Assembly (NCBI RefSeq): GCF_014639795.1
Contig: NZ_BMGC01000030.1
Span: 916-48,968, forward strand
DNA length: 48,053 nucleotides
DNA from: Gordonia jinhuaensis
GTDB lineage: Bacteria; Actinomycetota; Actinomycetes; Mycobacteriales; Mycobacteriaceae
Direction of reading: 5' to 3'
Shown: piece by piece, positions 47,197 through 48,053 of the stretch
Layout: every line of letters begins with the position of its first letter
Numbering within the stretch: position 1 is the first letter of the stretch
The notes under the pieces: generated by a model
What the model was told of the DNA's origin: nothing
The model's input: the letters and a program-made list of their open reading frames with translations, nothing else
Database searches by the model: none
Translations under genes and position numbers: made by a program

Positions 47197-48053
47197 TCAG
47201 TAGGGCGGTGGGTCGTGCGCGCCGAGCCGCGTTTGGTCTGCATGTTCTCCTCCAAGGGCTTTGCGGTTGCGTTCTCGTTCTTGGCGTCGGCGGGCGTGTG
47301 TGTCTGCCAGGCGTGGTCGGCGTCTGGTGGGTGACTCTGGGGTGTTTGGTTGTGGTGGTGGGTGTTTCGGTGGTTGCGGGTTGGTGAAGGTGATGTCCCG
47401 CAGGGTGGGGAACAGGTCGTCGCCGGATTCGGCGTGACCGTGGATGGTTGTGCCGTTCTGGGTGTAGAAGATTTGGCGGGCTTTGCCGGTGGCGTCGATG
47501 TATTGGTCGTCGAGGAACACGCCGTCGGTTTTCATCTGGTGATGCATCCGGCATTTGGTCGCGAGTCCTGCTGCGGTGGTCTGGCCACCGGCGGCGGGGT
47601 TGTCGTGGTCGTATTCGTGCACGTGGTCGAGGTCGCCGGCGAAGGCGGGCTTGTCGCAGCCGGGCACGGTGCAGTAACCGTCCCGGATACGGATGAACAG
47701 GTTCATCGCCGTCGACGGCCGGTAGGGGTCTGAGGGTAGGTGCGGGCGCAACGGCTTACCGTTGGGGTTGATCGGTCTGATGACCGCACTCGTGCGTTTC
47801 GCCAACTCGCGCACGTAGTCGCCGGAGATCACGCCGTAGCCGTCCATGAACCCCACACCGGAGTGGCGCGGGGAATAGGCGCGCTTGGTCGTGGACTCGG
47901 TTGTGGGCTTGGGTTCGGGCTCTTCGGCCGAGTCAGGTTCAGCGGCAACAGGGAGCGTGTCAGATGGTTTGTGTGAGGTAGCGGTGCTCCTGACTGAAAG
48001 CCGAGACACTGATGACTGTGGTGGACAAGAAACTCGAGCGTGACCAACGTCGC
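47197..48053 (-). CDS. HNH endonuclease domain protein, 13E12/DUF222 type (3' part, cut by window edge)
   Basis: The frame reads without a stop from the right edge to TGA at 47197 (about 285 residues seen). The HNH region is clear: RIRDGYCTVPGCDKPAFAGDLDHVHEYDHDNPAAGGQT and ATKCRMHHQMKTDGVF (quoted in parts), with the Cys pairs and the DxDH/H-N/H residues. It is preceded by a Pro/Thr/Glu-rich linker and YVRELAKRTSAVIRPINP, and followed by a basic Pro-rich tail. This is the C-terminal half of the actinobacterial 13E12-repeat proteins, which occur in many copies per genome and often behave as mobile or restriction-like nucleases of unknown target. The DUF222 N-terminal half would lie outside the window, so its presence is assumed. 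Confidence 0.75.
   Translation of the reverse strand, partial: DVGHARVSCPPQSSVSRLSVRSTATSHKPSDTLPVAAEPDSAEEPEPKPTTESTTKRAYSPRHSGVGFMDGYGVISGDYVRELAKRTSAVIRPINPNGKPLRPHLPSDPYRPSTAMNLFIRIRDGYCTVPGCDKPAFAGDLDHVHEYDHDNPAAGGQTTAAGLATKCRMHHQMKTDGVFLDDQYIDATGKARQIFYTQNGTTIHGHAESGDDLFPTLRDITFTNPQPPKHPPPQPNTPESPTRRRPRLADTHARRRQERERNRKALGGEHADQTRLGAHDPPPY

Noticed and set aside
47829-48047. Alternative minus-strand frame at the right edge with a Pro/Ser-rich protein
   Set aside because: It overlaps the HNH protein in another frame and has no motif; a frameshift in the HNH gene cannot be excluded but is not supported.

Overview
The window looks like a chromosomal segment of a high-GC actinomycete of the Mycobacteriales, most likely Gordonia or a close relative. 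The evidence is the strong G/C bias, frequent GTG starts and ATGA/GTGA stop-start overlaps, a glnX-glnH-pknG / mutT3 / thiE / thiOSG / thiD-thiC layout that matches Mycobacterium tuberculosis Rv0410c-Rv0423c from memory, IdeR-type iron boxes, an MTB12-type secreted-antigen domain and a 13E12-family HNH protein. The genus is an inference.

Left part (1-13.3 kb). A gene start cut by the left edge has two inverted repeats upstream. It is followed by a MarR regulator divergent from an ABC-2-like membrane protein, with a palindromic operator between them. The glutamate/aspartate-sensing set glnX-glnH-pknG follows; its PknG carries an unusual threonine-rich repeat at the N-terminus. Next come mutT3, a free-standing LeuA regulatory-domain protein, thiE, a TPP riboswitch with thiO-thiS-thiG, and a two-gene ABC transporter.

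Middle (13.3-19.6 kb). A DJ-1/PfpI - MmyB-type regulator - AldA-like aldehyde dehydrogenase operon is followed by thiC-thiD under a second TPP riboswitch, and by a small GNAT protein.

Siderophore locus (19.7-41.5 kb, perhaps to 44.9 kb). A siderophore-interacting flavoprotein, an ornithine-type N-hydroxylase, an MbtH-like protein, a salicylate synthase, an ArCP-Cy-A-T NRPS, an MbtK-like acyltransferase, a three-gene DrrAB-type ABC exporter, a two-module NRPS and a C-A-T-E NRPS together form a mycobactin-like assembly line. No polyketide synthase is present. At the point where mycobactin uses PKS-made beta-hydroxy acid there is an NRPS module whose adenylation domain has lost Asp235 and has Asp at 236, a pattern known from beta-alanine-type domains. 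The inferred product is salicyl-oxazoline/thiazoline - N-acyl-N-hydroxy-Orn/Lys - beta-amino acid - cyclised N-hydroxy-Orn/Lys. No salicyl-AMP ligase is seen. Iron-box candidates lie before the flavoprotein, before the hydroxylase and at the end of the last NRPS.

Right part (41.5-48.05 kb). An MTB12-like membrane-anchored protein, an acylating-type aldehyde dehydrogenase, an iron/siderophore (or B12) binding lipoprotein and ethanolamine ammonia-lyase eutB-eutC are followed by the 3' part of a 13E12/DUF222-type HNH protein that runs off the right edge. No tRNA, rRNA, IS element or CRISPR array was seen. No gap between genes exceeds 300 bases.
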